A stretch of DNA of 64,000 bases from Prauserella marina (GTDB taxonomy: Bacteria; Actinomycetota; Actinomycetes; Mycobacteriales; Pseudonocardiaceae). The notes beneath the pieces are model-generated. The model saw only the letters and a program-made list of their open reading frames with translations, had not been told where the DNA came from and ran no database searches. Where the stretch lies: NCBI RefSeq assembly GCF_002240355.1, contig NZ_CP016353.1, forward strand, positions 3,708,501 through 3,772,500. The letters are read 5' to 3'. The translations under genes and the position numbers were made by a program. Below are positions 37,110-46,886 of the stretch, in pieces (position 1 is the stretch's first letter; every line of letters starts with the position of its first letter).

Positions 37110-38024
37110 CTACGCGGCCCCGTCCGTCTCGGCCCGGCCGGTACCCGCTGGCGGGCGGACGATGGCGACAGGGCACGGCGCGTGCGTGACGAGCGCCCTG
37201 CTCGTCGACCCGAGCAGCATGCCCGTGAACCCCCCTCGGCCCCTGCTGCCGACCACCACCAGCTGGGCCCGCCCCGCGCGCTCCAGCAGCGCGCGCACGG
37301 GCCGTCCGCGCTCCACGACCGTCTCGACCTCGACGCCGGGGAACTTGTCCTGCCACAACGCCACCTGCGCGTCGAGCACCGCCTTCTCCTCGGCGTCGAC
37401 GTCGGCGGGATCGACGGAGAACGGGTACATGCGCAGTGTCGCCTCAAGGGTCACGTCGTTCCAGGTGTGCACGGCGATCAGCCGGACGCCTCGTGCCGAA
37501 GCTTCCTCGAACGCGAACTCCAGCGCGTTGAGGCTCGCCTCCGAGCCGTCGACCCCGACCACGACGGGCCCCTTGACCGGAGGCTGGTCGCTGGGCTTGG
37601 CGCCGCGCACCACCGTCACCGGGCAGTCGCCGTGCGCGGCCAGCGCGACAGCCACCGACCCGACGAGCATGCCGGTGAATCCGCCGAGCCCCCGCGAGCC
37701 GATCACCACGAGCCGCGCCCCCGCCGACTCCTCGAGCAACGCGGGCACGACCTCGCCTTCGAGCAGATCGGTTTCCACCTCGACACCCGGCGCTGCCTGT
37801 TCGGCCGCCGTCCTGGCCTCGTCGAGCCAGATCTGCCCCTGGTGCCGCATTCCCTCCCTCACCTCGGGATAGGTCGCGAGGAACCCCGGATAACCCCGCA
37901 TCGGCACGAAGTAGGTGTGCACGAGGCGCAGCACCTCGCTTCGCGCGGCGGCGTCCCGCGCCGCCCACACCGCCGCGTTCACCGCTGAGGGTGAACCGTC
38001 CACACCGACGACGATCTTGCTCAT
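37110..38024 (-). CDS. Universal stress protein, tandem UspA domains
   Basis: A 304-residue protein with two Usp domains. Each has a VGVDGS N-terminus and an ATP-binding GSRGxGGFTGMLxGS loop, so both sites should bind ATP (Rv2623-like). ATG 38024 is preferred over 38030 because AGGGGA is then correctly spaced. It forms an operon with the CBS protein. Confidence 0.9.
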   Translation of the reverse strand: MSKIVVGVDGSPSAVNAAVWAARDAAARSEVLRLVHTYFVPMRGYPGFLATYPEVREGMRHQGQIWLDEARTAAEQAAPGVEVETDLLEGEVVPALLEESAGARLVVIGSRGLGGFTGMLVGSVAVALAAHGDCPVTVVRGAKPSDQPPVKGPVVVGVDGSEASLNALEFAFEEASARGVRLIAVHTWNDVTLEATLRMYPFSVDPADVDAEEKAVLDAQVALWQDKFPGVEVETVVERGRPVRALLERAGRAQLVVVGSRGRGGFTGMLLGSTSRALVTHAPCPVAIVRPPAGTGRAETDGAA

Positions 38025-38086
38025 CACCATGTCCCCTCACTCTTTGTGTTCGTCTTCCCCACGTCGTGGGACCTCGAAACTGGCTG

Positions 38087-38998
38087 TCACCCACCCGGCT
38101 GACGGCGCACGATCAGCACCGGGCACGGTGCCGAGTACACGAGCGCGTTGCTCGTCGAGCCGAGCAGCATTCCGCTGAATCCACCGCGTCCCCTGCTGCC
38201 GACGACGAGCAGCTGCGCTCGCGCGGCGGGTTCGAGCAGGCCGCGCAGCGGCCGGTCTCTGCGCACGACCCGCTCGACGGACACCTCCGGGTAGCGCTCC
38301 TGCCAGCCCGCGAGCCGTTCGGCCAGCACGAGGCGCTCCTTGGTCTGGATCTCGTCCCATGCGAGCCCTTCGGTGCCGAGGCCCTCAAGACCCGCCATGG
38401 CCGCGAAGGAGGCGTCGCTCCACGCGTGCACGGCGATCAGCGACGTCCCTCGTACAGCCGCCTCCTCGAAGGCCGCGGCCACGGCGGCCTCACTCGTCGA
38501 GGAGCCGTCGACGCCGACCACCACCGGCCCCTCGGCGGGCGGCTCGCCGTCCTGCCCCCTCCCCCTGACGACAGCGACCGGGCACGGGCCATGCGACACG
38601 AGGGCGACCGCGACCGAGCCGACGAACGTCCCGGTGAGCTCCCCGAGTCCCCTTGTGCCGAGTACGAGCATCCGCGCGGCGCGGGCCCGCTCCCGCAGGA
38701 TCGGGACCGGGTTGCCGATGTGGAACTCCGTGCTGACGGTCAGTTCTCCCGCACCGGCCGCCGCGAGCCTGGCGTGTTCCTCCGCCTCGGCGAGGCGCCG
38801 CTCGCCTTCGGCCTCCAAACCGGAGAAGTAGCCGGCAGGGGGGCCGATTCCCGCCCCGTAGGGCACGGGCATGAGCATCGTGGACACCAGAACCAGCGGC
38901 GCGTGCCGCCGTGCGGCAGTGCGTGCCGCCCACGCCGTCGCCCTCAACGCCGAGGTGGACCCGTCGACACCTGCCAGTATCGGAGCATTGCCGTTCAC
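38087..38998 (-). CDS. Universal stress protein, tandem UspA domains
   Basis: A 303-residue two-domain Usp from GTG 38998. The N-terminal domain has GVDGSTSAL and GTRGLGELTGTFVGS; the C-terminal domain has VGVDGSSTSEAA and GSRGRGGFSGMLLGS. It is divergent from the hypothetical gene at 39174 across a DevR-like box. Confidence 0.9.
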   Translation of the reverse strand: MNGNAPILAGVDGSTSALRATAWAARTAARRHAPLVLVSTMLMPVPYGAGIGPPAGYFSGLEAEGERRLAEAEEHARLAAAGAGELTVSTEFHIGNPVPILRERARAARMLVLGTRGLGELTGTFVGSVAVALVSHGPCPVAVVRGRGQDGEPPAEGPVVVGVDGSSTSEAAVAAAFEEAAVRGTSLIAVHAWSDASFAAMAGLEGLGTEGLAWDEIQTKERLVLAERLAGWQERYPEVSVERVVRRDRPLRGLLEPAARAQLLVVGSRGRGGFSGMLLGSTSNALVYSAPCPVLIVRRQPGG

Positions 38999-39080
38999 GA
39001 TCGTCTGCCCTCCTCGGCGATCACTCGTTCATGGTGACCGCATCGCGGCGGGCGCGCGTAGGTCGAAAGCCCTTCGTGGG

Positions 39081-39096
39081 AGGTACCTACAGCCCT
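39081..39096 (+). promoter_or_regulatory. DevR-like box between divergent Usp and hypothetical genes
   Basis: AGGTACCTACAGCCCT matches 13 of 16 positions and shares ACCTACxGCCCTGT with the box at 48013. It lies 83 bp from the Usp start and 78 bp from the divergent gene, so it could serve both. Confidence 0.6.
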
Positions 39097-39173
39097 GTCC
39101 GGCTGGCGCCTCCCCCGCGCATGGTGGATGCGCACGGAGGTGACAGCACACTCCCGGCCGACCGGAGGTCGCG

Positions 39174-39665
39174 ATGAACGACCGGCGAACGCAACAGCAC
39201 GTCGAGGGCGCCCCGTGCCCGGTCTGCGGGGTCCCCGTCGGCCGCCGCCCGCCGTACGCGCCCGAGCACAGCCCGATCGACGACCCCATGCTCACGACGC
39301 CCTCGGCCAAGCTGTGCGCCGTCGCGCTGGAAGGTCAGATCAGGGTCTTCGACGTGCCCGTCGAGGCGAGCGAGGGCTTCGGCGGCGCCGTGGCGGCCGG
39401 AATGGACGACGACGGGTCGGTGCGGGGCATGGTCGGCCTCGCCGAGGACCTCGACGACGACCTGCGCGCCGACGTGCTCGCCTTCGGGATCGCCGTGCTG
39501 GCAGGGGCGATGAACGTGGTCACCCGCAGCCCCAACGGCTACCTCGCCATCGGCAGGACGCGGTTGCCCGCGGCGCCGACCGGTGTTGGTCACCTCGCCT
39601 GGCACATGGCACGCACCTGCGGAAGGGACACACCGTCGGCGACGTTCGAACTGGTCAGCCTGTGA
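39174..39665 (+). CDS. Conserved-looking hypothetical protein with N-terminal CxxC
   Basis: A 163-residue protein that I do not recognise. The N-terminus has a possible zinc knuckle (CPVCGVPV), then a region with GMVGLAEDLDDDLRADVLAF and a C-terminal GVGHLAWHMARTCGRD. It is divergent from a Usp gene across a DevR-like box, so it is probably part of the stress response. Confidence 0.6.
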   Translation: MNDRRTQQHVEGAPCPVCGVPVGRRPPYAPEHSPIDDPMLTTPSAKLCAVALEGQIRVFDVPVEASEGFGGAVAAGMDDDGSVRGMVGLAEDLDDDLRADVLAFGIAVLAGAMNVVTRSPNGYLAIGRTRLPAAPTGVGHLAWHMARTCGRDTPSATFELVSL

Positions 39666-39832
39666 TCCGACGGCCGTCCCGTGCTCACTGCCCCGGTCCC
39701 CTGGTCCCTCCCGAACACCGCGATGCCCGTTCACTCGTCAGCGCAAGGCAGGAAACGAACCCGGTCGGCGCGCGCGGGAGGACGTACCGTGCGGGAAAAG
39801 GCGCCGGACCGAGACCGCGGTGAGGGGCGAGC

Positions 39833-41281
39833 ATGAACGGGCACACGACACCCGTCGAGCGCATGGGCGGCGGAGACCTGATGACCCTGGCTTCCGACCT
39901 GGGTGACCCGCCCATGCAGATCGCCGGAATCCTGGTACTCGATGGAGGGTCCGCGCTCAACGCCGACGTGGTCGCTGCCGCCGTCGCGGAAAGGGCGAGC
40001 GGCATCCGCCGGTTCCGGCAGCACCTCGTGCACGCGCCCGCCGGGCTCGGAAACCCTTACTGGGCCGATGATCCCCGCTTCGGCATCCACCGGCACTTCC
40101 TGCACGTGCACTGTCCGGCCCCCGGCGACGACGAGGCGTTACTCGACATCGCCACGACCTCGGTGACGCGGAAGCTGCCCCGGGACCGGCCATTGTGGTC
40201 GGTCACGTTCGTCACCGGGCTCGCGGGCGGCGACGCCGCGCTGGTGTTCGTCATGCACCACGTACTGACCGACGGGGTCGGCGGGCTCGCCGCGCTGACC
40301 AGGATGGCCGACGGGACTCCGGCCGAGGCCGATCCGGCGTTCCCCGCGCCGAAGCCGCGCGCGGTCGCGCTGTTGGCCGACGCGAACCGGAGGAGACTCG
40401 ACACGCTGCGCACACTGCCGAAGGGAGCCGGCAAACTCAGGCGCGGTCTGCGCGAACTACGACCGCGCGGAGTCACGCTGGCTCCGCGCGGTTCGCTCAA
40501 CCAGCCGACCGGCCCGCGCAGGCGCTTCGCCGTCGCTCGCGCGGATCTGCGGGCCGTGCGCGCCACCACCCGCGAACACGGTGGGATGCTCAACGACGCG
40601 GTCCTCACCGCGGCGACCGGCGCGCTGCACACGCTGCTGGCCGCACGGGGCGAGGAAACCGGCAGCCTCGTCGTTTCGGTGCCCGTGTCCACCCGCAGCC
40701 GCGACCCCGGTGCCCGGCTCGGCAACCACGCCGTCGCCGTGCCCGTCGAACTGCCCACCGGAGGGAAGACCATCGACCGGCTCGCCGCGATCGCGTTGCT
40801 CACCAGGGGCAGGTTCGGTTCCGCGCGCGGCGCCTCCGTGGCGCTGGTCGGCCCGGTCTTCCGCGGCCTCGCGAGGCTGAAGCTGTAGCGCTGGCTGGTC
40901 GACCACCAGCGCATGCTGTCCACCTCGGTCACCTATCTCAGGGGCCCCTCTGCTCGGCTGGCCTTTCTCGGCACGCCCATCAGCGAGGTCATTCCACTGT
41001 CGACGGTCAAGGGCAACATGACGGTCTCGTTCGTCGCGCTGTCCTACGGCGGCAGGCTCACCGTGACCGCGGTGACCGATCCCGAACGGGTCAGGGACCT
41101 GCCCGTGCTGATGGCGGGACTGCGCGACGAACTCGCCGTGCTGTCGGCTCGCGGCACGGCAGGCAACGGAGCCGGGAGCGAAAAGCCTTCCGGCATGAGG
41201 ATTCCCGGCCCGCCGACCGTGGCATCCTGGAGATCCGGCTGGGATACCGGCCGGGACGGCAGCCGAAGGGAGAGTCCATGA
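39833..41281 (+). pseudogene. Wax ester synthase/diacylglycerol acyltransferase with in-frame amber stop
   Basis: A Tgs-type WS/DGAT that makes triacylglycerol or wax esters. The catalytic HHVLTDG is at residues 142-148. Codon 352 is TAG (40886-40888), following GLARLKL. The same frame continues with RWLVDHQRMLSTSVTYLRGP and a normal C-terminal domain to 41281, where it overlaps the Usp start by ATGA. A TAC-to-TAG change would explain it. The protein as read ends at 351 residues and lacks the C-terminal half-domain. It may be true inactivation, readthrough or a base-call error. Confidence 0.85.
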
Positions 41282-42216
41282 CCTCGGAACAGGGTGGCAA
41301 CACACCGATCGTGGCCGGTGTCGACAGCAGCGAGGCCGCGTTGCACGCCGTGCGATGGGCGGCGGCGACGGCGATCCTGCACCGTGCTCCGCTGCATCTG
41401 GTGTACGCGGCCGGTTTTCCCGACCTCTACGTCGGGGAGACGATCCAGCCGCCCGAGTCCTTCCGGGAGGAACTGCGCAAGCAGGGCTGGGAGTTCCTGC
41501 GTACGGCCGAGGCCGCTGCCCGCGAGGCAGGCAAGGTCGACATCCACTCGCGCTTCGAGACCGACCCTCCCATCCAGGTGCTGCTGGGCGTCTCGGCCTC
41601 GGCCCGCATGCTCGTTCTCGGCTCGTCCGGCCGCACCGGCCTGACCGGGCTCATCGTCGGTTCCACGACGCTGGCCATGGTCAGCCACGCCCGCTGCCCC
41701 GTCGTGTCGGTCAGAGGTGACTACCCCGACGTCCCCGCGCGCGACCGGCGTCCGGTCGTGGTCGGCATCGACGGCAGCCCGCTCAGCGAGCGCGCCATCG
41801 GCTACGCCTTCGACGAGGCCGCCTTTCGAGGGGTCGACCTCGTCGCGGTGCACACCTGGAGCGACGCCGACAACGAGGTGTTCAGCCAGGCCAGGATGTA
41901 CTACGACTGGGAGCCCATGCGGGACGTCGAGGAACGCAGGCTCGCCGAGCGGCTCGCGGGCTGGCAGCAGGACTATCCCGACGTGAAGGTCACCAGGGTG
42001 CTGGTTCAGGACAAGCCCCGGCGCGAATTGCTGGAGTGGAGCGGGAAAGCGCAGCTCGTCGTCGTCGGCAGCAGAGGACGAGGCGGCTTCCGGGGGATGT
42101 TGCTCGGCTCGACCAGCCAGGCGCTCGTGCACCGCGCCGAGTGCCCGGTGCTCATCGTGCGGCCGGACAAGAACACCACCACCGGTGCCGCGCGCGGCAC
42201 GGACGAGCGGGTATGA
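41278..42216 (+). CDS. Universal stress protein, tandem UspA domains (Rv2005c-like)
   Basis: A 312-residue protein with two domains and loops GSSGRTGLTGLIVGS and GSRGRGGFRGMLLGS. ATG 41278 overlaps the end of the acyltransferase frame, and the stop overlaps the next gene (ATGA). The order Usp then APH-like ATPase matches Rv2005c-Rv2004c of mycobacteria. Confidence 0.9.
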   Translation: MTSEQGGNTPIVAGVDSSEAALHAVRWAAATAILHRAPLHLVYAAGFPDLYVGETIQPPESFREELRKQGWEFLRTAEAAAREAGKVDIHSRFETDPPIQVLLGVSASARMLVLGSSGRTGLTGLIVGSTTLAMVSHARCPVVSVRGDYPDVPARDRRPVVVGIDGSPLSERAIGYAFDEAAFRGVDLVAVHTWSDADNEVFSQARMYYDWEPMRDVEERRLAERLAGWQQDYPDVKVTRVLVQDKPRRELLEWSGKAQLVVVGSRGRGGFRGMLLGSTSQALVHRAECPVLIVRPDKNTTTGAARGTDERV

Positions 42217-43724
42217 CGGAACCGGCCGCACCGGTCGCGGTGCACGAAACGCACATCGGCGTGGTGTTCCTGCTCGGCGGGCGCGCGTACAAGCTCAAAA
42301 AGCCCGTCGACTTCGGGTTCGTCGACTTCAGCAGTCCCGCCAAGCGCAAACACGCGTGCGAACGCGAGGTGGATCTCAACCGCAGGCTCGCTCCCGACGT
42401 GTACCTCGGTGTTTCCGAGGTCTCCGGCGTGAACGGAGAACCGGCCGGCCATCTCGTCGTGATGAAGAGGATGCCGGAAGACCGTCGGCTCACCGATCTT
42501 GTCGCCTCGATGTGCGCGGGAACGGCCGACGAGTGGACCGGCGAGATCGTGCGCTCACACGTCAGGCTGCTGGCCCGCATGATGGCTTCGTTCCACAGTG
42601 GCGCCGACCGAGGCGAGCCCATCTCCGAACAGGGCACGAGGGACGCGATCCTGCGCCGCTGGCGCGAGAGCTTCGATCAGGTTCGCGATCTCGGAGTGCT
42701 CGATCACGACGTCGCGGCCGAGATCGAGCGACGGACCGAGGATTTCCTCGCCGGAAGGCAGCCGTTGTTCGCGAGGCGGATCGCCGAGGGGAAGGTCGTC
42801 GACGGGCACGGGGATCTGCTCACCGGGGACATCTTCTGCCTCGACGACGGGCCGAGGGTGCTGGACTGCCTCGAATTCGACGACCGGCTGCGCTGGCTCG
42901 ACGGTCTCGACGACATCGCGTTCCTGGCGATGGATCTCGAACGTCTCGGCGCCACGGCGCTGGCGACCTCGCTGCTGGAGGACTACGCGGCGTTCGCCGG
43001 CGATCCGGCACCGTCGTCGTTGCGTCACCACTACATCGCCTACCGCGCCTTCGTCAGGGCCAAAGTGGCCTGCCTGCGGGCAGGGCAGGGTGACGAGGAC
43101 GCGGCGAAGGAAGCACGCGAGTACGCCGGTCTCGCGCTCGCTCACCTGCGGGAAGGGCAGCCGAGGCTGATCCTCGTCGGCGGCCTTCCAGGAACGGGAA
43201 AATCCACGCTCGCCGCCGGAATCGCCGACCGGCTCGGCGCGGTGCTGATCGGCAGCGACCGGCTCAGGAAGGAACTGGCTGGCCGCTCGCCGGCCGACGA
43301 CGCCTCCTCGGACTACCGGGAAGGTCTCTACTCCGCGGAACACAGCGAGCACACCTACCGGGAACTGGCGCGCAGAGCAGGGGAACTACTCGGGCAGGGC
43401 GAAACCGTGGTGCTCGACGCGTCGTGGATTCGCGCGAGCGACAGGGCAGGCGCGAGGGAGGTCTCCTCCGCGACACACAGCACGCTGACCGAGCTGCGGT
43501 GCGTCGCGCCTCCCGAGGTCGGCGCGCGCCGCATCGCCGAGCGTGCCGAGGCCGCCGGGGCAGCGCGGCCCTTCTCCGACGCCGACGCCGCGATCGCCGA
43601 GGCGATGTCCGCCGACGCCGACGACTGGCCCGGCGCGGCCGACATCGACACCACGTCCTCGCCTGCCGAATCGCTCGAAGCCGCACTGACCGTGCTGGCG
43701 GACGACAAGCCGGAGTGTCCATAG
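42213..43724 (+). CDS. Aminoglycoside phosphotransferase-like / AAA ATPase fusion (Rv2004c-like)
   Basis: A 503-residue bifunctional protein. The N-terminal kinase-like domain begins with ETHIGVVFLLGGRAYKLKKP and has a catalytic VVDGHGDLLTGDIF loop. The C-terminal P-loop kinase starts at about residue 321 (GGLPGTGKST). Rv2004c homologues belong to the DosR regulon; the substrate is unknown. It is coupled to the upstream Usp by ATGA. Confidence 0.9.
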   Translation: MTEPAAPVAVHETHIGVVFLLGGRAYKLKKPVDFGFVDFSSPAKRKHACEREVDLNRRLAPDVYLGVSEVSGVNGEPAGHLVVMKRMPEDRRLTDLVASMCAGTADEWTGEIVRSHVRLLARMMASFHSGADRGEPISEQGTRDAILRRWRESFDQVRDLGVLDHDVAAEIERRTEDFLAGRQPLFARRIAEGKVVDGHGDLLTGDIFCLDDGPRVLDCLEFDDRLRWLDGLDDIAFLAMDLERLGATALATSLLEDYAAFAGDPAPSSLRHHYIAYRAFVRAKVACLRAGQGDEDAAKEAREYAGLALAHLREGQPRLILVGGLPGTGKSTLAAGIADRLGAVLIGSDRLRKELAGRSPADDASSDYREGLYSAEHSEHTYRELARRAGELLGQGETVVLDASWIRASDRAGAREVSSATHSTLTELRCVAPPEVGARRIAERAEAAGAARPFSDADAAIAEAMSADADDWPGAADIDTTSSPAESLEAALTVLADDKPECP

Positions 43725-43749
43725 TGGACTCTTCGCCGTCGCGTGTTCG

Positions 43750-44721
43750 TCAGGACACGAGCAGGATCCACACCGGCCCTTCGGCGACGCGCAGTGGCTC
43801 ACCACCTGCCGTCGTGAACGTCGTCGGCGCCTCGGCGGCCGGTCTCGACCAGGTTCCCTCGAACTCCTGGCCGTCGCGCAGCACGGTCACCGCTCCGGTG
43901 CCAACCGTCTCGGCGACCGGCGACACCGCTCCCGCCACGTCCTCCACATGCGCTCCTGCCCTGACCGGGACCTGTTGCACCACAACGGTCGCCGCGCCGA
44001 CCTGACCGTGACCCACCGATTCCACCGGAGTCCCGTCGAGCGCGACGAGCCACCTGCCCTGTTCGGCCGACCAGCGGAAGTCGTAGGTCGCCGCGGGGAA
44101 CCGCACGGTGTGCTCACCGGAAGCCCGCCCGCCCTCTGGCGCGGGACCGGTGCCGAACGTCCTGGCCGGCGAGCGGCCGTGACCGGGTGGCAATTGGTCG
44201 GGCCGGACGTACAGGTTGTGCGGCAGCGGGCGAGCGGCCTCGCGGAAGTAAGCGCCGGGAATCTGTTCCGAGGTCGCCGAGTCGACGGGGGATTCCTGTA
44301 GCAGCGCCAGGATCTCCGGCGCCGCACCGGAGAAAGCGAGCGTGGGACGGCCGAACTGGGCCAGCATGTCGATGTCGGTCTCCCTCGCGCTGCGCACCGG
44401 GCCGACGACCGGAGGCAACCTCGTCGAATAGACCGCCGCGAGCCGGGTCAGCCCGCCCTCGACCGGCTCGACGAACACGGCGTCCGCCTCGGTCAGCCCG
44501 GTCTGCGGCCTGGCCGGCGCGACGTTGTCGATCTTCACGACGACGACCCGCTCGCCGGGTTCGGCAGGGGCTCCCGGTTCGGTGCTCTCCGGCGGGTTGC
44601 CTGGCCTCGCCGGTCCGGCGTCTCGATCACGCCCGGTCAGCAACAGGGCCGCGACCCCCGCCGCGACCACGACGAACACCGCCACCGCGACCAGCAACTG
44701 GCGAACCGGTTTGCTCGGCAT
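43750..44721 (-). CDS. DUF3048 (YerB-like) membrane-anchored protein
   Basis: A 323-residue protein with an N-terminal TM helix (LLVAVAVFVVVAAGVAALLL) and two DUF3048 lobes (VVVKIDNVAPARPQTGL; YDFRWSAEQGRWLVALDG). There is no lipobox cysteine, unlike some relatives. It probably acts outside the cell. It converges with the Rv2004c-like gene. Confidence 0.85.
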   Translation of the reverse strand: MPSKPVRQLLVAVAVFVVVAAGVAALLLTGRDRDAGPARPGNPPESTEPGAPAEPGERVVVVKIDNVAPARPQTGLTEADAVFVEPVEGGLTRLAAVYSTRLPPVVGPVRSARETDIDMLAQFGRPTLAFSGAAPEILALLQESPVDSATSEQIPGAYFREAARPLPHNLYVRPDQLPPGHGRSPARTFGTGPAPEGGRASGEHTVRFPAATYDFRWSAEQGRWLVALDGTPVESVGHGQVGAATVVVQQVPVRAGAHVEDVAGAVSPVAETVGTGAVTVLRDGQEFEGTWSRPAAEAPTTFTTAGGEPLRVAEGPVWILLVS

Positions 44722-44814
44722 GTCGGTACACCTTTCGCACTCCGCGCGGCTTACCCGCGACTACAGCAGAAGGTGGGGACCGGTGGCAGCTCCAATCGGC
44801 CGCTTCGAGCGAGC

Positions 44815-45834
44815 TCAGACCAGTACCGCGGCGCCATTCACGCGGTCGGCGGCCAGATCGGCGAGGGCCTGGTCGGCGGCCGACCGCGGGTAGCGGGTCA
44901 CGCTCACTCGCAGCGGATGTCGGGCGGCGAATCGCAGGAACTCCATGGCGTCTGCCCTCGTGTTGGCCGTGACGCTGCGGAGCCGGCGTTCCTGGAAGAG
45001 GTGCCGCTGGTAGTCGAGTGGGGGAATCTCGGTCAGGTGGATACCGGCGACCGCGAGTGTCCCTCCTCCGTCGAGCGCCGCCAGCGCGCTCGGTACGAGC
45101 TCACCCGCCGGTGCGAACAGGATGGCGGCGTCGAGCCGTTCCGGCGGGGTGTCGGCGGACCCCTGCGCCGAGGCCGCGCCGAGTTCACGGGCGAGCTCTC
45201 TCGCCCGAGCGCCGCGGGTCATGACGTGCACCCTCGCCCCGTCCGCGATCGCGACCTGCGCGGCGAGATGGGCGCTCGCGCCGAACCCGTAGATGCCGAG
45301 CCTGCCGCCCGGAGGTACCTCGGCAAGCCGCAGAGCGCGGAAGCCGATGATGCCGGCGCACAGCAACGGCGCGAGTTCGGCGTCGTCGTAATCGTCGGGA
45401 AGCCGCAGCGCGTAGGCGGCGGGAACCGTGGTGTAGTCGGCGTACCCGCCGTCGGCGTCCCAGCCGGTGTAGACCGAACGGGGGCACAGGTTCTCCGCAC
45501 CACGCACACAAAACCGGCATTTCCCGCAGGTGTCCCGCAACCAGGCGGCACCGGCCCTGTCCCCGATGGCGAACCCGGTTCCCGCACCGGCGCCCTTCGC
45601 GACCACCTCGCCGACCACCTCGTGACCCGGCACGACCGAAGCCTTGTGCACCGGAAGGTCACCCTCGGCGACGTGCAGGTCCGTCCTGCACACCCCGCAC
45701 GCGCGGACCCGCAGCAACAGCTCCGCGTGACCGGGGGTGGGCACCGGATCCTCGGTCTGAACCAATGGCCGGGTCTCGACGGCGCCGGGAACCCGTACGT
45801 GCCATGCCTTCATCAGCGGGGCGGAGATGGTCAT
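44815..45834 (-). CDS. Zinc-dependent alcohol dehydrogenase
   Basis: A 339-residue MDR-family dehydrogenase. Catalytic zinc: C in [12 protein letters not shown] in GHEVVGEVV. The structural zinc cysteines are [15 protein letters not shown]. The Rossmann motif [16 protein letters not shown] is like the AdhA/Rv1895 group. ATG 45834 follows GGAGGGCGG; a second ATG is at 45813. It lies downstream of the Rv1733c-like gene, separated by a hairpin. Confidence 0.9.
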   Translation of the reverse strand: MTISAPLMKAWHVRVPGAVETRPLVQTEDPVPTPGHAELLLRVRACGVCRTDLHVAEGDLPVHKASVVPGHEVVGEVVAKGAGAGTGFAIGDRAGAAWLRDTCGKCRFCVRGAENLCPRSVYTGWDADGGYADYTTVPAAYALRLPDDYDDAELAPLLCAGIIGFRALRLAEVPPGGRLGIYGFGASAHLAAQVAIADGARVHVMTRGARARELARELGAASAQGSADTPPERLDAAILFAPAGELVPSALAALDGGGTLAVAGIHLTEIPPLDYQRHLFQERRLRSVTANTRADAMEFLRFAARHPLRVSVTRYPRSAADQALADLAADRVNGAAVLV

Positions 45835-45867
45835 CTCACCGCCCTCCCCCCTGTCGCGGAACCGGAG

Positions 45868-45888
45868 GAGCCCGGCCGTCCCGGGCTC
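45868..45888 (-). terminator. GC-rich hairpin after the Rv1733c-like gene
   Basis: GAGCCCGG and CCGGGCTC pair perfectly around a 5-nt loop in the 74-bp gap before the alcohol dehydrogenase. No U tract is present, so it may attenuate rather than terminate. Confidence 0.45.
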
Positions 45889-45908
45889 CGTTGGCGCCAC
45901 GCGCGGAT

Positions 45909-46511
45909 TCAGCGTCTGCTCCATTGGCGTTCGACCCTCGCCCATTCGCGCGCCCACTGCGCGGCCCGCATCCTGGCGAGCACGGCCCGGAAGGTGAAGA
46001 AGATCAGGCAGAACACCATGACGAGCCCGAACCACAGCGACACCGCGACACTGACCCCGTCGGTCGCGGCGCCGACCTTGGTGGCCGGCGGGCTGGTCAG
46101 ATCGCCCGAATTGTCCAGCCATACGGGTATTTTCGTGCCCTTGGCGCTGCCCCGGTAGGTGGCGAGCGTGCCGACGCGCTCCGTACCGTCCGGCAACCGC
46201 CAGCGAGCCTGCACCTTGACGGTCTCGACGTCGCCCGCCGGGGCGGTCACCGGCGCGTCGGCCAGCAGTTCCGCGGTGGCCTTGTGTTTGAGTCCCGCCT
46301 CGCGCTGGACGTCGGTCAGCCTGGCGGCATAGGTGTCGCTTCCCGCCGTCGCCGCGATCGGCAACGCGATCAGCGACAGCAACAGCAACACCACGAGCAA
46401 GCGCCCCTCCAGCCGGTCGCCCCTGCGCGCCAGCGGGTTTCGGCCGGGATACAACCGCCGCCACAGCCGTGTGGCCCTGCCGCCGGAGCGGTCCCGACCG
46501 GACACATCCAT
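45909..46511 (-). CDS. Rv1733c-like two-helix membrane protein
   Basis: A 200-residue protein. Arg-rich start ([20 protein letters not shown]), TM1 ([20 protein letters not shown]), an extracytoplasmic loop with [17 protein letters not shown]2 ([18 protein letters not shown]), and a short basic tail with a Trp-rich end. This is the Rv1733c layout, a DosR-regulon antigen. ATG 46511 is chosen over GTG 46514. Confidence 0.87.
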   Translation of the reverse strand: MDVSGRDRSGGRATRLWRRLYPGRNPLARRGDRLEGRLLVVLLLLSLIALPIAATAGSDTYAARLTDVQREAGLKHKATAELLADAPVTAPAGDVETVKVQARWRLPDGTERVGTLATYRGSAKGTKIPVWLDNSGDLTSPPATKVGAATDGVSVAVSLWFGLVMVFCLIFFTFRAVLARMRAAQWAREWARVERQWSRR

Positions 46512-46886
46512 CACACCCGACCCCCTTCGCCCGGCGCCCCACCCTCGCGAACCGCACCGGTTGCGCGGGCTTCTTCCGCCCACCGCGATCCAGTATCCCT
46601 TGCGGCAGCGCGATTGCGGCAACGAATAGTGTCGCCGCGACACACGAACGTGTCCCTGAGGGCGGTTCGCGGGGTGGCCCGCGCCGACATCGCCGTCCGG
46701 GCAAGCGTCTCACGGGAGCCGGTCCGCGCTGCCACCGACCACGCGGAGCGGGACTCCGTGGCGGGCTTCACACCACAGGCCGTGATCACCACGGCCAAGG
46801 GGACGGGATGCCTCGCGTTCACCGTAATGGACTAGCGGGTCAAGGCCCTCAACCGTCCACAATGTACTAAGCCGATGGGCGCGCCA
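46512..46886. other. 375-bp gap with a possible small ORF (46650-46835, plus)
   Basis: GTG 46650 opens a 61-codon frame ending at 46835 (ending GTGCLAFTVMD). By eye its third positions are GC-rich as in real genes, but there is no clear ribosome-binding site and no known family. AGGGATACTGG on the minus strand (46590-46600) is a half-match to the DevR box for the Rv1733c-like gene. Nothing else was recognised. Confidence 0.35.

Noticed and set aside
38068-38074. GGGACCT upstream of the Usp at 37110 as a DevR box
   Set aside because: Only a half-site; the other half does not match. Similar half-sites at 39703, 44775 and 46590 were not called for the same reason.
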